Part shown: in pieces, positions 1 through 5,420 of the stretch
Layout: each line of letters starts with the position of its first letter
Numbering within the stretch: the first letter of the stretch is position 1
The notes under the pieces: generated by a model
Told to the model about the DNA's origin: nothing
The model's database searches: none
What the model saw: the letters and a program-made list of their open reading frames with translations, nothing else
Position numbers and translations under genes: made by a program
From: Bacteroidota bacterium
Lineage (GTDB): Bacteria; Bacteroidota; Bacteroidia; Bacteroidales; VadinHA17
Length of the DNA stretch: 5,420 nucleotides
Direction: 5' to 3'
NCBI GenBank assembly: GCA_021816545.1
Contig: JAKAXP010000160.1
Coordinates: forward strand, 1 to 5,420

Positions 1-224
1 GCCCAAAACCCATCTGAGTGATTCTTCTTTCTTCCGACGGTAAAAGTATAAAACAAACGTTACTTAAGCTTCAACTTTTATTGGTTGTACATATTTGATT
101 ATCTGTTTATTGTAATTTTTTTTAAAAAAAGTTGATTTTTCCGTGTCACAAAACGACCCTTTCTGACATGTACGGTTGAAATGACAATTAAACCCTGATT
201 TATAAATTTCAAAAATTCAAAGAA
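1..224. other. AT-rich intergenic region upstream of the small peptide gene
   Basis: No convincing gene is seen here on either strand. The stretch is AT-rich and contains a T8-A7 run at 116-130, which may be a bent tract or the remains of an upstream transcription end. A weak match to the Bacteroidota -7 element (TAnnTTTG) lies at 171-178 (TACGGTTG, five of six fixed positions), about 47 bases before the peptide start, but no TTTG -33 box sits 19-21 bases upstream of it, so it is not called as a promoter. On the minus strand an ATG at 11-13, preceded by a purine-rich stretch, could be the first codons of a divergent gene running off the left edge. Only four codons would be visible, so this cannot be supported. 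Confidence 0.5.
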
Positions 225-356
225 ATGAAAACCCTGAAAATTGAAAACTTCTCTGATTTTGTTCTTTCAAACGAGGAAATGATTAATGTACGTGGTGGCA
301 ACGGAGCGAAAAACGATACCGATCCTACAAAACCGCCTGTGGTAATCGAGATCTGA
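225..356 (+). CDS. Small double-glycine leader peptide (putative RiPP, bacteriocin or pheromone precursor)
   Basis: This is a 43-residue ORF with an ATG start and a TGA stop. Residues 14-25 read LSNEEMINVRGG. This fits the classical double-glycine leader consensus LSxxELxxIxGG at every fixed position, with Leu -12, Ser -11, Glu -8, Met -7, Val -4 and Gly-Gly at -2/-1. The N-terminus (MKTLKIENF) is the short basic/hydrophobic start common in Bacteroidota precursors. Peptidase-containing ABC transporters (C39 family) normally cut after such a Gly-Gly. The predicted product would be the 18 residues NGAKNDTDPTKPPVVIEI, which have no Cys or Ser, two Thr, three Pro and several acidic residues. It therefore lacks obvious lanthionine or thioether potential beyond the two Thr. 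The start is preceded by an A-rich stretch (CAAAGAA) rather than a strong Shine-Dalgarno site, as is usual in this phylum. No transporter or modifying enzyme is visible nearby. The leader motif is seen directly; secretion, processing and activity are inferred. It could instead be an unprocessed or decayed precursor. Confidence 0.72.
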   Translation: MKTLKIENFSDFVLSNEEMINVRGGNGAKNDTDPTKPPVVIEI

Positions 357-551
357 ACCGACAGCAAGAGCCGGCTTTAACGGCCAGAAAATATAATATA
401 CATTGCAAAGGGGTTTCTGCAAGTGGCAGGTTAACCCCGGTTGTCAGGCGGCATGTCCGGGAATAGGCTGCCGCGTCTGCGGGCACACAAGGTTGAATGC
501 AATATCTATTTGACTGACAGTATATATAAGTGTGAAATAATAACATGTATC
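357..551. other. Intergenic stretch with GC-rich, hairpin-forming patch
   Basis: No gene is called in this 195-base gap. Bases 410-438 can fold into a two-part hairpin: GGGGTT (410-415) pairs with AACCCC (433-438), and CTGC (417-420) pairs with GCAG (426-429) around a five-base loop. A second inverted repeat, GCGGCA (448-453) with TGCCGC (469-474), follows; it competes with CCGC (471-474) pairing to GCGG (479-482). No T-run follows either, so they do not look like intrinsic terminators. The patch from 430 to 492 is about two thirds G+C, while the flanks are AT-rich. It also carries a Cys-rich open frame without an ATG (see findings). The last 50 bases before the next gene are AT-rich (TATATATAAG at 521-530) and could contain a promoter, but no properly spaced -33/-7 pair was found. 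Confidence 0.45.
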
Positions 552-1298
552 ATGAAGACCAAGGATGTCAACAATGCCATTGAGAACTGGCTGGGCGGAA
601 ACGCTGACAGATCAACTCAGGATTGGCTGTCAAACGAAATGAAAAAGGATCCGGCCCTGTCAAGGGAAGTCACTCTGCGGCGAAAGACCGATGAGATACT
701 TGCCAACAGGGATATGATCAATCTCAGAAATAAGCTTACATCCATTGAGATGAGAAAACGCTCTGCAGGAACCGCAGGAAGGACTATAGTAAAAGCCGCC
801 AGGTACGCTGCAGCCGTGGCCCTTGTGGCGATTCTCTCAGGAGCACTATATCTTACACTGAAGCCGGGGTCATCTCCTGATGAACTTTACTCCTCATATT
901 ATTCCAGATATGAAGCGCCGGGTGCCGTCAGGTCTGCAGTAAGTTCTGACAATACCCTGATGGAAAACGCAATTGCTTCCTATTCTGCACGGGATTATGA
1001 TAAAGCCATTGTTTACCTTGAGCAGGTAATAAATACAGGGCAGGAAGACATGGAATCGGTTTTCATGCATGGCATGGCAAACATGGAGGTAAAAAATTAC
1101 CCTGTTGCCAGCGGATCCTTTACCCGTGTAATAGAACACAATGACAACCTGTATCTGGAAGATGCATCCTGGTACCTCGGGCTGTGCTACATGATGACAG
1201 ACAATAAGGACAAGGCCATAAGGCAGTTCAGCACCATAGCTTCTTCCAGGAGCAGGTACAGCAAACAGGCTGCAAAACTGGTCCGCAAACTGAAGTAA
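552..1298 (+). CDS. TPR membrane protein with anti-sigma-like cytoplasmic head
   Basis: The 248-residue product has three parts. Residues 1-80 are a charged, helical, probably cytoplasmic head (NAIENWLGG, then KKDPALSREV and a DEIL...LRNKL stretch). This resembles the N-terminal segment of Bacteroidota anti-sigma-like proteins, which have an acidic 'dP.l..ev..rr..de' pattern and no zinc-finger Cys/His. Residues 82-103 form one hydrophobic helix (AARYAAAVALVAILSGALYL) preceded by Arg/Lys, giving an inside-to-outside topology. Residues 136-235 hold about three TPR-like helix pairs (for example YSARDYDKAIVYLEQVI and YLGLCYMMTDNKDKAIRQF), expected in the periplasm, where they would bind a protein partner. 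The ATG at 552 is preferred because the frame upstream to a TTG at 441 encodes an uncharacteristic Cys/Arg-rich extension through the GC-rich patch. The gene lies 28 bases before the kinase-like gene and is probably cotranscribed with it. No sigma factor gene is in the window, so an anti-sigma role is inferred only. A structural TPR adaptor is the main alternative. Confidence 0.8.
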   Translation: MKTKDVNNAIENWLGGNADRSTQDWLSNEMKKDPALSREVTLRRKTDEILANRDMINLRNKLTSIEMRKRSAGTAGRTIVKAARYAAAVALVAILSGALYLTLKPGSSPDELYSSYYSRYEAPGAVRSAVSSDNTLMENAIASYSARDYDKAIVYLEQVINTGQEDMESVFMHGMANMEVKNYPVASGSFTRVIEHNDNLYLEDASWYLGLCYMMTDNKDKAIRQFSTIASSRSRYSKQAAKLVRKLK

Positions 1299-1326
1299 TC
1301 CACGTAACCGCAATTATTCTGTTGAT

Positions 1327-2142
1327 ATGTTCGAGATTCTTCGCAATGCCTACAGGGAGCCGGGTATGACAGCAGCGAACGGGCAGGAAAAACTGGACAA
1401 AATGATCAATAAACCGAATATACTTGCAGGTGTATCCCATGAGGTAAGGACTCAGATGAACTCTATTGTCGCCTTTTCGTACCTTATCAACAACGAAAGG
1501 TTCAGCGACACTGAGAGAAGGGAGTTCTCGGAGCAGATCATTACCTCGTGTGAACAGCTTATCGGGTTGTTTGAAAACTTTTTTGACACTGCTGCCCTCG
1601 AATCAGGGTCAGCCAGGGAAAACTTCCGTGAAACAGACATTACCAGGGTTTTCGAGTCACTTACCTCAGATTTCAGGGTTTACATGAGGAAAAAGGGACG
1701 CGATAATGTCGTTCTGATCCAGGAGGATAACCTGCCTGACAGGCTGATGCTTAAAATTGATGCGGCACGAACAACAAGAATTGTCAGCAATCTCTTCAGA
1801 AATGCACTTGACAACACTTTTTCAGGGTTTATCAAGGTCGGGTGCACCTATAGTGATGAGACAATAACATTCTATGTAAAAGATTCTGGCCAGGGTTATC
1901 CCAGAAGCAGTGATCTGCTGCTTTCCGACAATCCTGAAATCCAACATTCCGACAGTCAGGATACCTATTCCGCTATGAATTTAATCCTGGCCAGAAATCT
2001 TATTTTGGCAATGGACGGTAAGATCCGGGTTGAAGCCAACGAAGCCGGCGGCACCTCAGTCTATGTATCATTGCCTGCTAAGGAAAGTCCTGGTTTGAAA
2101 ATACTCACCGGAACCTCTTCGGAGAACAAGATAGCCATCTGA
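1327..2142 (+). CDS. Soluble histidine-kinase-like protein (HisKA plus HATPase_c)
   Basis: The 271-residue product has the two catalytic-core domains of a sensor histidine kinase and nothing else. The dimerisation/phosphoacceptor domain spans about residues 28-95, with His38 in SHEVRTQMNSI. The ATP-binding domain spans about 140-250, with an N box (NLFRNALDN, Asn155, Asn159 and Asp162) and a G1 box (KDSGQGY, Asp186, Gly188 and Gly190). It ends with the usual strand pattern MDGKIRVEAN...GGTSVYVSLP. There is no transmembrane helix, PAS, GAF or receiver domain, so it should be cytosolic and take its signal from a partner protein. Two features are unusual: the Pro normally following 'RT' in the H box is Gln43, and the glycine-rich G2 box (GxGLG) before the last helix is replaced by DTYSAMNLI (212-220). 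ATP binding may therefore be weakened. No response regulator gene is visible. The start at 1327 gives a full H box; Met14 (1366) is an alternative. The upstream TPR membrane protein is the obvious candidate partner, by proximity only. Confidence 0.87.
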   Translation: MFEILRNAYREPGMTAANGQEKLDKMINKPNILAGVSHEVRTQMNSIVAFSYLINNERFSDTERREFSEQIITSCEQLIGLFENFFDTAALESGSARENFRETDITRVFESLTSDFRVYMRKKGRDNVVLIQEDNLPDRLMLKIDAARTTRIVSNLFRNALDNTFSGFIKVGCTYSDETITFYVKDSGQGYPRSSDLLLSDNPEIQHSDSQDTYSAMNLILARNLILAMDGKIRVEANEAGGTSVYVSLPAKESPGLKILTGTSSENKIAI

Positions 2143-2178
2143 TTCTCTGAAGCCTATAGACTGTCTGTTAAGAGAGGT

Positions 2179-2216
2179 AAGGAGGGTTGCCAACTGGCGC
2201 CCTCCTTCACTGTTTT
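2179..2216. terminator. Intrinsic terminator between convergent genes, probably bidirectional
   Basis: A perfect 8-bp stem, AAGGAGGG (2179-2186) with CCCTCCTT (2200-2207), encloses an inner GCC/GGC stem (2189-2191 with 2196-2198) and an AACT loop. On the plus strand it is followed by CACTGTTTT, a modest T-run ending at 2216. It lies 36 bases after the kinase stop and 54 bases before the stop of the leftward OmpA gene, the usual place for a shared terminator. On the minus strand the tail after the stem (ACCTCTCTTAA) is poor in T, so leftward termination is less certain. A second weak inverted repeat, TCCCT/AGGGA (2224-2228 with 2240-2244), lies on the leftward side and may help. Confidence 0.7.
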
Positions 2217-2261
2217 CGACTGTTCCCTCAGGTTATTTCAGGGAGGCAGAGCGATGCAGCC

Positions 2262-4214
2262 CTATTTTGTCGTCCCCTCGGACAATATAGTTATCTCGGT
2301 ACGTCTGTTGAGACGCTTGCCTGCCGGTGTTATGTTATCTGCCACGGGTTCCGTCTCACCGTAACCGTGTGAATAGATCCTGTCACCGTCAATTCCCCTT
2401 TTTATAAGGTATTGCTTTACTGATTCGGCCCTTCTTTCTGAAAGCCTCTGGTTATGTTCGTCACTGCCGTCTGAGTCAGTATGCCCGCCAATCTCGATCA
2501 CAACTGCATGATTAACCTCAAGAAACTCAAGAAGCTGACTCAGTTCAGGCATGGATGACCCCAGCAACTCCCATGAGTCAGTGTCATAGAATACATTATA
2601 CATTCTCATGATTTCACCCTTGCGGACCCTGTTCAGTGGAACGGTCTTCCTGTACGGTTCTGCCGAGGTATAGCCTTCGGCGAAGTCAAAGTTCTCAGAA
2701 TAGATCATGTAACCGGTTGCCGTGACATTAAGCCCGTAGCTGCTGCCCTGCGGCAGACAGACGAAGAATTCTCCCCTGCTGTCGGTAACTGAAGTGATAA
2801 CATCCACTCCCCTGGTGAGGTCAGTAAGCTCGTATTTGGCTGCCAGTGGCTGACCAGAAGCCTTGTCTATGACATTACCTTTAAAGTACAGGACCTGTTC
2901 AGGCCGTACCTGCTCAGGAAGGTCAAGATAATAGATATCCTTCCCCTTGTTCTTATCCCGGATTGAGGAAAAGTACGCCCTTTTTCCTGATGATTCAATT
3001 ACGAGGCCTGTTTCATCTGACGGTGTGTTCACGGGTGGACCGAGATTTTCAGGAGCTGTCCATGTGGAATCCGGGTTCATCCTTGTCACATAAATATCAT
3101 GCCCTCCGAATGATTCCCGGCCGTTGGAGGAGAAATAAAGTGTCCTCCCGTTGAAGTATATGAACGGGGAAAATTCGTCACCCGCCGTGTTAATTGCTTT
3201 TCCCGGGTTGACAGGTTTGCCCCACCTGCCGTCACTTCCAAGGAGAGAATACCATATGTCCATTCCACCAAGTCCGCCCGGCCGGTTACTTACGAAAAAG
3301 AGCATCCTTCCGTTGGGACTGATTGAGGGCTGCGATTCCCAGTATGTTGTATTTACAGGAGGACCGAGGTTCGTTCCCGGTGACCACCTGGTTCCGTCAT
3401 TGGCTGAATAATATATATCACATCTTCCCTGCCCGTCATTCCTGTCACAGGCAGTAAAAAACATATACCTGCCGTCTGATGATATCGACTGTGCGCCTTC
3501 ATTTCCTGCCGTATTCAGCGGGGCTCCCGCATTGCGGGCCGTACCCCAGTAAGCTCCTGAAGTCCACCTGCTGACGTAGAAGTCTTCCTGCCTGTCGCGT
3601 CCGTAGTCACGGCCATAACCGGCAGCCCTCTTTACCTCCCGGGTGAATATGAGCTGCTGTCCGTCACCGGTTACTGAGGGCCAGTATTCGTCAAGGACCG
3701 TATTTACCGAATCACCTGCACTGACCGGTTCAGCCCCGAAGAGTGATGCCGGGAACGAGAGGGCAAACCGGCAACTGGCAAGCATCTTTTCAGCTTCGCT
3801 ACGCAACCGGGTGTTGACCCCGGGTTGCTTAACAAATGCTTCAAGGTGGGTGGCGGCTTCAAAATATCTTCCGGTACGGAGTTCTGCCCTGCCAAGGCTG
3901 TAGAGGGCCGGAATAAAAAACAATGAATCAATTGCAACTGCAGCACGGTAATGCGTCACCGCCTTCTCCCAGTCACCTGTATCTGAATAAAGCTGACCCA
4001 GAACAAGGTGAGCCTCATAGAACCTGCTGTCCTCTGCAATGGCCTGTTTCAGGCTGGCCTCTGCCCGGTCATAATAAAGAAGGTCATAATCCCTTTTACC
4101 CTGGTCATAATATTTGAGCGCCCTGTTTGAGCGTGTATGGAAATTCTGGCCTGTGACAGTGTACTGAGTCAGGACCAGCAGCATGAAGGCAATTATTGAT
4201 CTTCTTGCGTTCAT
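2262..4214 (-). CDS. Exported TPR / PD40 beta-propeller / OmpA-C family protein
   Basis: The 650-residue product begins with a signal peptide (basic MNARR, hydrophobic 7-16, likely cleavage near Gly22-Gln23; no lipobox Cys). TPR-like helices follow at about 30-152 (ALKYYDQGKRDYDLLYYDRA, HLVLGQLYSDTGDWEKAV, LYSLGRAELRTGRYFEAA). Five PD40/WD40-like segments follow at about 176-192, 239-258, 293-311, 347-365 and 401-419, each with the pattern (E/D)..P.(I/V)...G..(L/M).F.S, forming a propeller. Residues 442-511 look like a carboxypeptidase-regulatory or CNA-B beta-sandwich (GNVIDKASGQPL...GEFFVCLPQG). The C-terminal OmpA domain (about 538-644) has NVFYDTD, GHTD with Asp580, and LSERRAES with Arg595, matching the Asp/Arg pair that holds diaminopimelate of peptidoglycan. 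The protein is thus expected in the periplasm or at the outer membrane, tethered to the cell wall. Related Bacteroidota proteins include gliding/type IX secretion component PorE-like proteins, but this assignment is not proven here. The start ATG directly abuts the queE stop (TGAATG), indicating translational coupling. Confidence 0.93.
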   Translation of the reverse strand: MNARRSIIAFMLLVLTQYTVTGQNFHTRSNRALKYYDQGKRDYDLLYYDRAEASLKQAIAEDSRFYEAHLVLGQLYSDTGDWEKAVTHYRAAVAIDSLFFIPALYSLGRAELRTGRYFEAATHLEAFVKQPGVNTRLRSEAEKMLASCRFALSFPASLFGAEPVSAGDSVNTVLDEYWPSVTGDGQQLIFTREVKRAAGYGRDYGRDRQEDFYVSRWTSGAYWGTARNAGAPLNTAGNEGAQSISSDGRYMFFTACDRNDGQGRCDIYYSANDGTRWSPGTNLGPPVNTTYWESQPSISPNGRMLFFVSNRPGGLGGMDIWYSLLGSDGRWGKPVNPGKAINTAGDEFSPFIYFNGRTLYFSSNGRESFGGHDIYVTRMNPDSTWTAPENLGPPVNTPSDETGLVIESSGKRAYFSSIRDKNKGKDIYYLDLPEQVRPEQVLYFKGNVIDKASGQPLAAKYELTDLTRGVDVITSVTDSRGEFFVCLPQGSSYGLNVTATGYMIYSENFDFAEGYTSAEPYRKTVPLNRVRKGEIMRMYNVFYDTDSWELLGSSMPELSQLLEFLEVNHAVVIEIGGHTDSDGSDEHNQRLSERRAESVKQYLIKRGIDGDRIYSHGYGETEPVADNITPAGKRLNRRTEITILSEGTTK

Positions 4215-4841
4215 TCAGGGAATATGCATGAATTTGTGTGCCTGCAGCGAGACCCTCCACTTTGTATTCCTCTTCACATATTCAGTTATCTCGGATATCA
4301 TCTCCCTGTACCTGCTCCATTCAGGTTGCAGCAGCAGGTGGCAGCCGGGTCCCACTTTATGGCTGTATCTTTCAGCCTCATCAAAATCAGTGCCATCCTG
4401 TATGACCACCTTAAGCTCGTTCGCCATTTCCCAGATGCCGGGCAGCGGAGGTGAGTTCTTCTTCGGAGACAGGGTTATCCAGTCCCATATTCCGGTCAGC
4501 GGATATGCTCCAGATGTTTCCAGAAATGTCTCTATCCCCTTTGACTTAAGCAGGTCACACAGCGGCCCCATGTTCCACATAAGTGGCTCACCTCCTGTTA
4601 CTACCACTGAATCAGCACCAGCGGATACCACATTTGATGCAATGGTTTCTATATCAACCAGAGGATGGAGCTCTGCATTCCATGAATATTTCGTATCACA
4701 CCAGCTGCAGCAGACATCGCATCCGCCCACCCTTATAAAATAAGCTGCCCTTCCTGTGTTGCACCCCTCACCCTGCACTGAATAGAACTCTTCAACAAGG
4801 GGCAGTTTGCGTCCGGTATCGTCAGTTTCTTTCCTGTTCAT
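4215..4841 (-). CDS. queE: 7-carboxy-7-deazaguanine synthase (radical SAM)
   Basis: QueE converts 6-carboxy-5,6,7,8-tetrahydropterin to 7-carboxy-7-deazaguanine using a [4Fe-4S] cluster, S-adenosylmethionine and Mg2+, on the route to preQ0 and queuosine in tRNA. The 208-residue product is of normal length and carries the family marks in order: EFYSVQGEG (18-26, substrate binding); the CxxxCxxC cluster motif Cys41, Cys45 and Cys48 followed by DTKYSW; TGGEP (82-86, SAM binding); ETSG (108-111, in place of the usual ETNG); SPK (125-127); NELKVVIQD; LQPEW; and the terminal WRVSLQAHKFMHIP. An extra Cys44 sits inside the cluster motif. The start is fixed by an ATGA overlap with the upstream phosphatase stop (4838-4841). 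The stop touches the start of the downstream OmpA gene. No queD, queC or queF is visible, although queD is a common neighbour elsewhere, so the pathway partners must lie outside the window. The enzyme is cytosolic. Confidence 0.96.
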   Translation of the reverse strand: MNRKETDDTGRKLPLVEEFYSVQGEGCNTGRAAYFIRVGGCDVCCSWCDTKYSWNAELHPLVDIETIASNVVSAGADSVVVTGGEPLMWNMGPLCDLLKSKGIETFLETSGAYPLTGIWDWITLSPKKNSPPLPGIWEMANELKVVIQDGTDFDEAERYSHKVGPGCHLLLQPEWSRYREMISEITEYVKRNTKWRVSLQAHKFMHIP

Positions 4842-5420
4842 TTTCGTTTTTTGTCCGGGAAAAGCAGTCTGAACATATCATGGAAAATTTCCGTGTTCTC
4901 CTGTACTCCCGTGAATTCAATTGCTCCCGGCCCGTATGCAAAGACCGGCACCATTACTCCCGAATGCCCTGTAAAACTGAAGGCAGCCGTTACTTCCCGC
5001 TTTTCATTGCTGCCTCCGGTGATGCTCATTCCACCTGTTTCATGATCAGCAGTGACCACAATGAGCGTTTTACCGTCCTTTTCAGCAAATTCCCGTGCAA
5101 CGGCAACGGCCCTGTCAAGGTCAAGAACCTCCTCTGTCACCATTGAGGTGCTGTTGCTGTGCCCGGCATCATCTGTTTCAGAACCTTCAACCATAAGAAC
5201 GAATCCTTTGGGATTTCGTGACAGCACTTTTATTGCCTTGGCTGTTGCCGATGCGAGATACTGCGGATCCCTCCCCTCAAATATCCTGGGCATGTCTCCG
5301 TCTGACATTAAACCCGCTATGCGGCTTGCCTCAGATGCCATGAATGATTTCATGTCGTAAGTGATGTCATAACCAGCCCATTTAAGTTTGGATATTATAT
5401 CCTCCGAACTGTCAAAACTG
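4838..5420 (-). CDS. Alkaline phosphatase, C-terminal part (5' end outside the window)
   Basis: This is the last 193 residues of an alkaline phosphatase of the E. coli PhoA type; the frame stays open to the right edge, so the true start lies beyond it. An internal Met at 5353 is not the start, since clear in-frame coding continues upstream. Counting from the first full codon (5417-5419), metal ligands of the family are visible: Glu78 in VEGSETD (Mg site, E. coli Glu322), Asp83 and His87 in TDDAGH (Zn1, Asp327 and His331), Asp125 and His126 in TADHETGG (Zn2, Asp369 and His370), and His152 in TGHSGVMVPVFAYG (Zn1, His412). E. coli Lys328 is Asp here, a common variation among phosphatases. The nucleophilic Ser, catalytic Arg and any signal peptide are in the missing part. 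The enzyme would be expected in the periplasm, releasing phosphate from monoesters. It ends with a basic tail (PDKKRK) and overlaps queE by 4 bases, so it is the upstream gene of a coupled unit. Confidence 0.93.
   Translation of the reverse strand, partial: SFDSSEDIISKLKWAGYDITYDMKSFMASEASRIAGLMSDGDMPRIFEGRDPQYLASATAKAIKVLSRNPKGFVLMVEGSETDDAGHSNSTSMVTEEVLDLDRAVAVAREFAEKDGKTLIVVTADHETGGMSITGGSNEKREVTAAFSFTGHSGVMVPVFAYGPGAIEFTGVQENTEIFHDMFRLLFPDKKRK

Noticed and set aside
1..14. Start of a divergent minus-strand gene at the left edge (ATG at 11-13)
   Set aside because: Only four codons would be inside the window; there is no way to judge coding content.
171..178. TACGGTTG as a Bacteroidota -7 promoter element for the peptide gene
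   Set aside because: It matches five of six fixed positions, but there is no TTTG box at 19-21 bases upstream, so the match could be chance in AT-rich DNA.
325..546. 73-residue open frame on the minus strand
   Set aside because: It overlaps the end of the peptide gene and the intergenic patch in antisense, has no recognisable domain, and reads as low-order Cys/Leu-rich sequence; most likely a shadow.
441..551. N-terminal extension of the TPR protein to a TTG at 441 or an ATG at 453
   Set aside because: The extra residues are Arg/Cys-rich, pass through a GC-rich hairpin patch, and do not resemble the start of anti-sigma-like heads. The ATG at 552 follows AT-rich DNA and begins a typical acidic helical domain.
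894..1313. 139-residue open frame on the minus strand opposite the TPR gene
   Set aside because: The plus-strand frame has a clear membrane helix and TPR pattern; the antisense product shows no domain or plausible start context.
4183..4743. 186-residue open frame on the plus strand across queE
   Set aside because: It is antisense to queE, whose motifs are unmistakable over the same bases.

Overview
The window looks like a chromosomal segment of a Bacteroidota bacterium, most likely of the Bacteroidales or a related order. The reasons are a secreted TPR/PD40/OmpA-family protein of typical Bacteroidota architecture, a TPR membrane protein whose N-terminus resembles the Bacteroidota anti-sigma-like type, a short double-glycine leader peptide, AT-rich intergenic DNA, and start codons without clear Shine-Dalgarno sites. 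No taxonomic search could be run, so this rests on architecture and style.

Layout. Bases 1-224 are AT-rich and hold no convincing gene. A small gene (225-356, +) encodes a 43-residue peptide with a textbook double-glycine leader and an 18-residue Pro/Asp-rich tail; it is a probable secreted or processed peptide precursor. A 195-base gap follows, containing a GC-rich, hairpin-prone patch that is also a short Cys-rich open frame. Next come a one-pass TPR membrane protein with an anti-sigma-like cytoplasmic head (552-1298, +) and, 28 bases later, a soluble histidine-kinase-like protein with some non-canonical motif residues (1327-2142, +). A strong hairpin (2179-2207) separates this rightward group from a leftward, convergent group.

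The leftward group, read from right to left, starts with an alkaline phosphatase cut by the right edge of the window (4838-5420, -). It overlaps by 4 bases with queE, the radical-SAM 7-carboxy-7-deazaguanine synthase of queuosine biosynthesis (4215-4841, -). The stop codon of queE directly abuts the start of a 650-residue exported TPR/beta-propeller/OmpA protein (2262-4214, -). The spacing indicates one transcript, although the three products have no obvious shared function.

The most interesting part is the left side. An unannotated-size peptide precursor sits upstream of two signalling-type proteins, which could form a peptide-linked signalling locus. No transporter, maturase or response regulator is visible in the window, so that link is inference from proximity only.
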